From Planctomycetota bacterium (GTDB taxonomy: Bacteria > Planctomycetota > Planctomycetia > Gemmatales > Gemmataceae): a stretch of DNA of 34,806 nt. Below the pieces are notes generated by a model that saw nothing but the letters and a program-made list of their open reading frames with translations, had not been told where the DNA came from and searched no databases. Shown piece after piece: positions 33,670-34,806 of the stretch (position 1 is its first letter; each line of letters begins with the position of its first letter). The stretch spans positions 1 through 34,806 of the forward strand of contig JAJPHU010000059.1 of the NCBI GenBank assembly GCA_021325115.1. The letters run 5' to 3'. Position numbers and translations under genes: made by a program.

Positions 33670-33739
33670 GTTGCATTCCTCCTAAAAGAAAAAAATACAT
33701 TTATCTCCAAGAAAAAGAGACGGAAAGACTTTTCCGATC

Positions 33740-34189
33740 TCATTTCAACTCAATGGAATAATCTTGCGGTCCGGATCTGACTTCGTAGGTCAAACCCGAT
33801 TGTTCGGGATTGCCGTACTTGGACGGAATAGCGATGCTTTCTGGAGGCACAGGCATACCTTTGGGCGGCGGCGCCACTTTCGACTTTTCGACAGTGCCTT
33901 TTTCGGACGCCGGAAGAGTAATCACGGTAATTTTCACTGGACCCGCTGGGACTTTGCGGATTGTGTACTTACCCGCGTTGATCGAGGAGGCGCCGACAAT
34001 TTGGTTATCTTGGTTGAAAAAGGTGACGGTGCCGCTGGGTAGCAGTTTGCCTTGATAGCTGACCGTACCGGACACTTCACCTGTGCTCTTGCCGCAACCA
34101 GCCGCGAACAGGAGCAACACCATGCCAAAACCAATTCCTCTCTGCACCAAGCGAGAGTTGGGACGTCGGATACCGAGACAAGCAGCCAC
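33740..34189 (-). CDS. Small lipoprotein with carboxypeptidase-regulatory-like fold, DUF1559 partner
   Basis: The frame gives 149 residues from a GTG at 34189; an ATG start at residue 23 is less likely because it would leave too short a signal. A lipoprotein signal with lipobox LFAAGC places lipidated C32 at the mature N-terminus. The following GEVSGTVSYQGKLLPSGTVT and GKYTIRKVPAGPVKITV segments match carboxypeptidase-regulatory-like (transthyretin-like) domains seen in planctomycete lipoproteins encoded next to DUF1559 genes. It is 70 bases upstream of the DUF1559 gene on the same strand, so the two are probably co-transcribed. The exact start is uncertain. Confidence 0.75.
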   Translation of the reverse strand: MAACLGIRRPNSRLVQRGIGFGMVLLLFAAGCGKSTGEVSGTVSYQGKLLPSGTVTFFNQDNQIVGASSINAGKYTIRKVPAGPVKITVITLPASEKGTVEKSKVAPPPKGMPVPPESIAIPSKYGNPEQSGLTYEVRSGPQDYSIELK

Positions 34190-34519
34190 GGAACAAGTTC
34201 CCCTAAAGAATCCATTTGCAGCGATGGCGCGATCCCATCTCTATGCAGATGCCCATCATATTAGTTCTCCGATGATGAGAAAATGATGAAAAATTCTGAA
34301 TTTTTGTCTCTCCTGCCCGCCCGCTGCGCCAGCAAGAGACACCTTAAAGATATGTTTCCCGAAGTAGGCAAACGGCCAGTATCCGCCAGCTGGTAAAGTC
34401 CCATTAGCCGGCGGACGCCGGCCGCTCACCGTCATACCTGTCTGCCAATTTTGGCCTATAGTTTGCATAAGTAGAGAGCCGATACATTCCGCAACCCTAT
34501 CTTGAAGGAGGAGCGGCCG
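34190..34519. other. Intergenic region without a supported gene
   Basis: This 330-base divergent region separates the lipoprotein and His-rich genes. It holds a short hairpin GCCGGC-GGAC-GCCGGC near 34407-34422 and AT-rich stretches around 34250-34300 where a minus-strand promoter (TATGAT-like) may lie. A minus-strand open frame runs through it (ending GGYWPFAYFGKHIF and on), but it extends antisense through the His-rich gene and has no convincing start. Confidence 0.4.
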
Positions 34520-34806
34520 ATGACTCACAAAATCCACGAAAACCACAAGCATGTCCACAGCGAGCACTGCGGACACACACGCATCCAGCATGATGGCCAC
34601 ATTGACTATCTGCACGATGGCCGTCTGCACAATGCGCACGAGGATCATTACGATGAGCACGTCCTGGCGGTGAACGCGACGAACCCGGATCACTGTGCTC
34701 CGACCGCCTGCCAATGCAAACACGAGGGTTGCGGCCACGAGAAGGTGCCGCACGGCGACCATTTCGATTATCTGGTCAATGGCCGTCTGCACCATCCGCA
34801 CGGCGA
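34520..34806 (+). CDS. Histidine-rich putative metal-binding protein (3' end outside window)
   Basis: The gene starts at 34520 with AAGGAGG eight bases upstream and runs off the window after 95 codons. The visible product is about one-fifth histidine, with two copies of a unit: HCGHTRIQHDGHIDYLHDGR and later GCGHEKVPHGDHFDYLVNGR. Between them is DHCAPTACQCKHEGC. The His and Cys spacing suggests binding of zinc, nickel or copper. Homologous His-rich proteins occur in many bacteria, sometimes annotated under unrelated names; no reaction is known. There is no signal peptide, so it is cytoplasmic, perhaps a metal store or buffer. Confidence 0.8.
   Translation, partial: MTHKIHENHKHVHSEHCGHTRIQHDGHIDYLHDGRLHNAHEDHYDEHVLAVNATNPDHCAPTACQCKHEGCGHEKVPHGDHFDYLVNGRLHHPHG

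Noticed and set aside
34256..34801. Minus-strand frame of 181 codons at the right end
   Set aside because: Most of it is antisense to the His-rich gene, which has an ideal ribosome binding site. The last 70 codons look somewhat protein-like but have no supported start.
1..34806. tRNA or rRNA genes
   Set aside because: No cloverleaf with a GGTTCRA-type T-arm or any rRNA-like stretch was recognised in the intergenic regions by eye. A tRNAscan or Rfam search would settle this.

Overview
The window reads as chromosomal DNA of a planctomycete, most likely of the Gemmata/Gemmataceae type. The reasons are a DUF1559 prepilin-like protein with a lipoprotein partner, a MoxR/DUF58/BatA-VWA locus next to a DUF4175-like coiled-coil giant and a squalene-cyclase-like repeat protein, long PQQ-propeller and secreted coiled-coil proteins, moderately high GC, and intergenic regions crowded with palindromic repeats. 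The placement rests on gene families and style only. No rRNA or tRNA is present to confirm it.

Layout. Bases 1-1350 hold the tail of an RND efflux pump, a single-domain response regulator, and a 28-residue very basic protein gene with its own promoter-like sequence. Bases 1556-6674 hold housekeeping genes: asd (aspartate semialdehyde dehydrogenase), truA (tRNA pseudouridine synthase) and aroA (EPSP synthase), followed by a secreted coiled-coil protein translationally coupled to aroA. A divergent pair follows: a 59-residue zinc-ribbon protein (minus) and a secreted transglutaminase-like protein (plus).

Bases 8724-14845 (plus) and 16338-28401 (minus) form two convergent blocks that together look like one planctomycete envelope system. 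The plus block has a 1330-residue membrane-anchored DUF4175-like protein, a secreted Gly/Lys/Glu-rich protein and a Tat-type prenyltransferase/squalene-oxidase-repeat protein. The minus block, in transcription order, has a PQQ-propeller/TPR protein, a MoxR AAA+ ATPase with an N-terminal zinc ribbon, a DUF58 protein, and a 1685-residue protein that joins a BatA/VWA half to a second VWA plus glutamine-amidotransferase-like half. A TetR regulator with a candidate operator and a ribbon-helix-helix/zinc-ribbon protein lie between the blocks.

Bases 28552-32650 (plus) hold a Rieske protein, a C-terminal-heme cytochrome c, a membrane-anchored double helix-hairpin-helix (ComEA-like) protein and uvrB. 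Bases 32704-34189 (minus) hold the DUF1559 protein and its lipoprotein partner. The window ends inside a histidine-rich metal-binding protein (plus).

The most unusual aspect is the density of inverted repeats. At least seven sequence families are visible. Several copies contain the stop codon of the upstream gene, one lies across a signal-peptide coding region, and in three large genes repeat-like segments appear to be translated in frame, including one in the MoxR ATPase.
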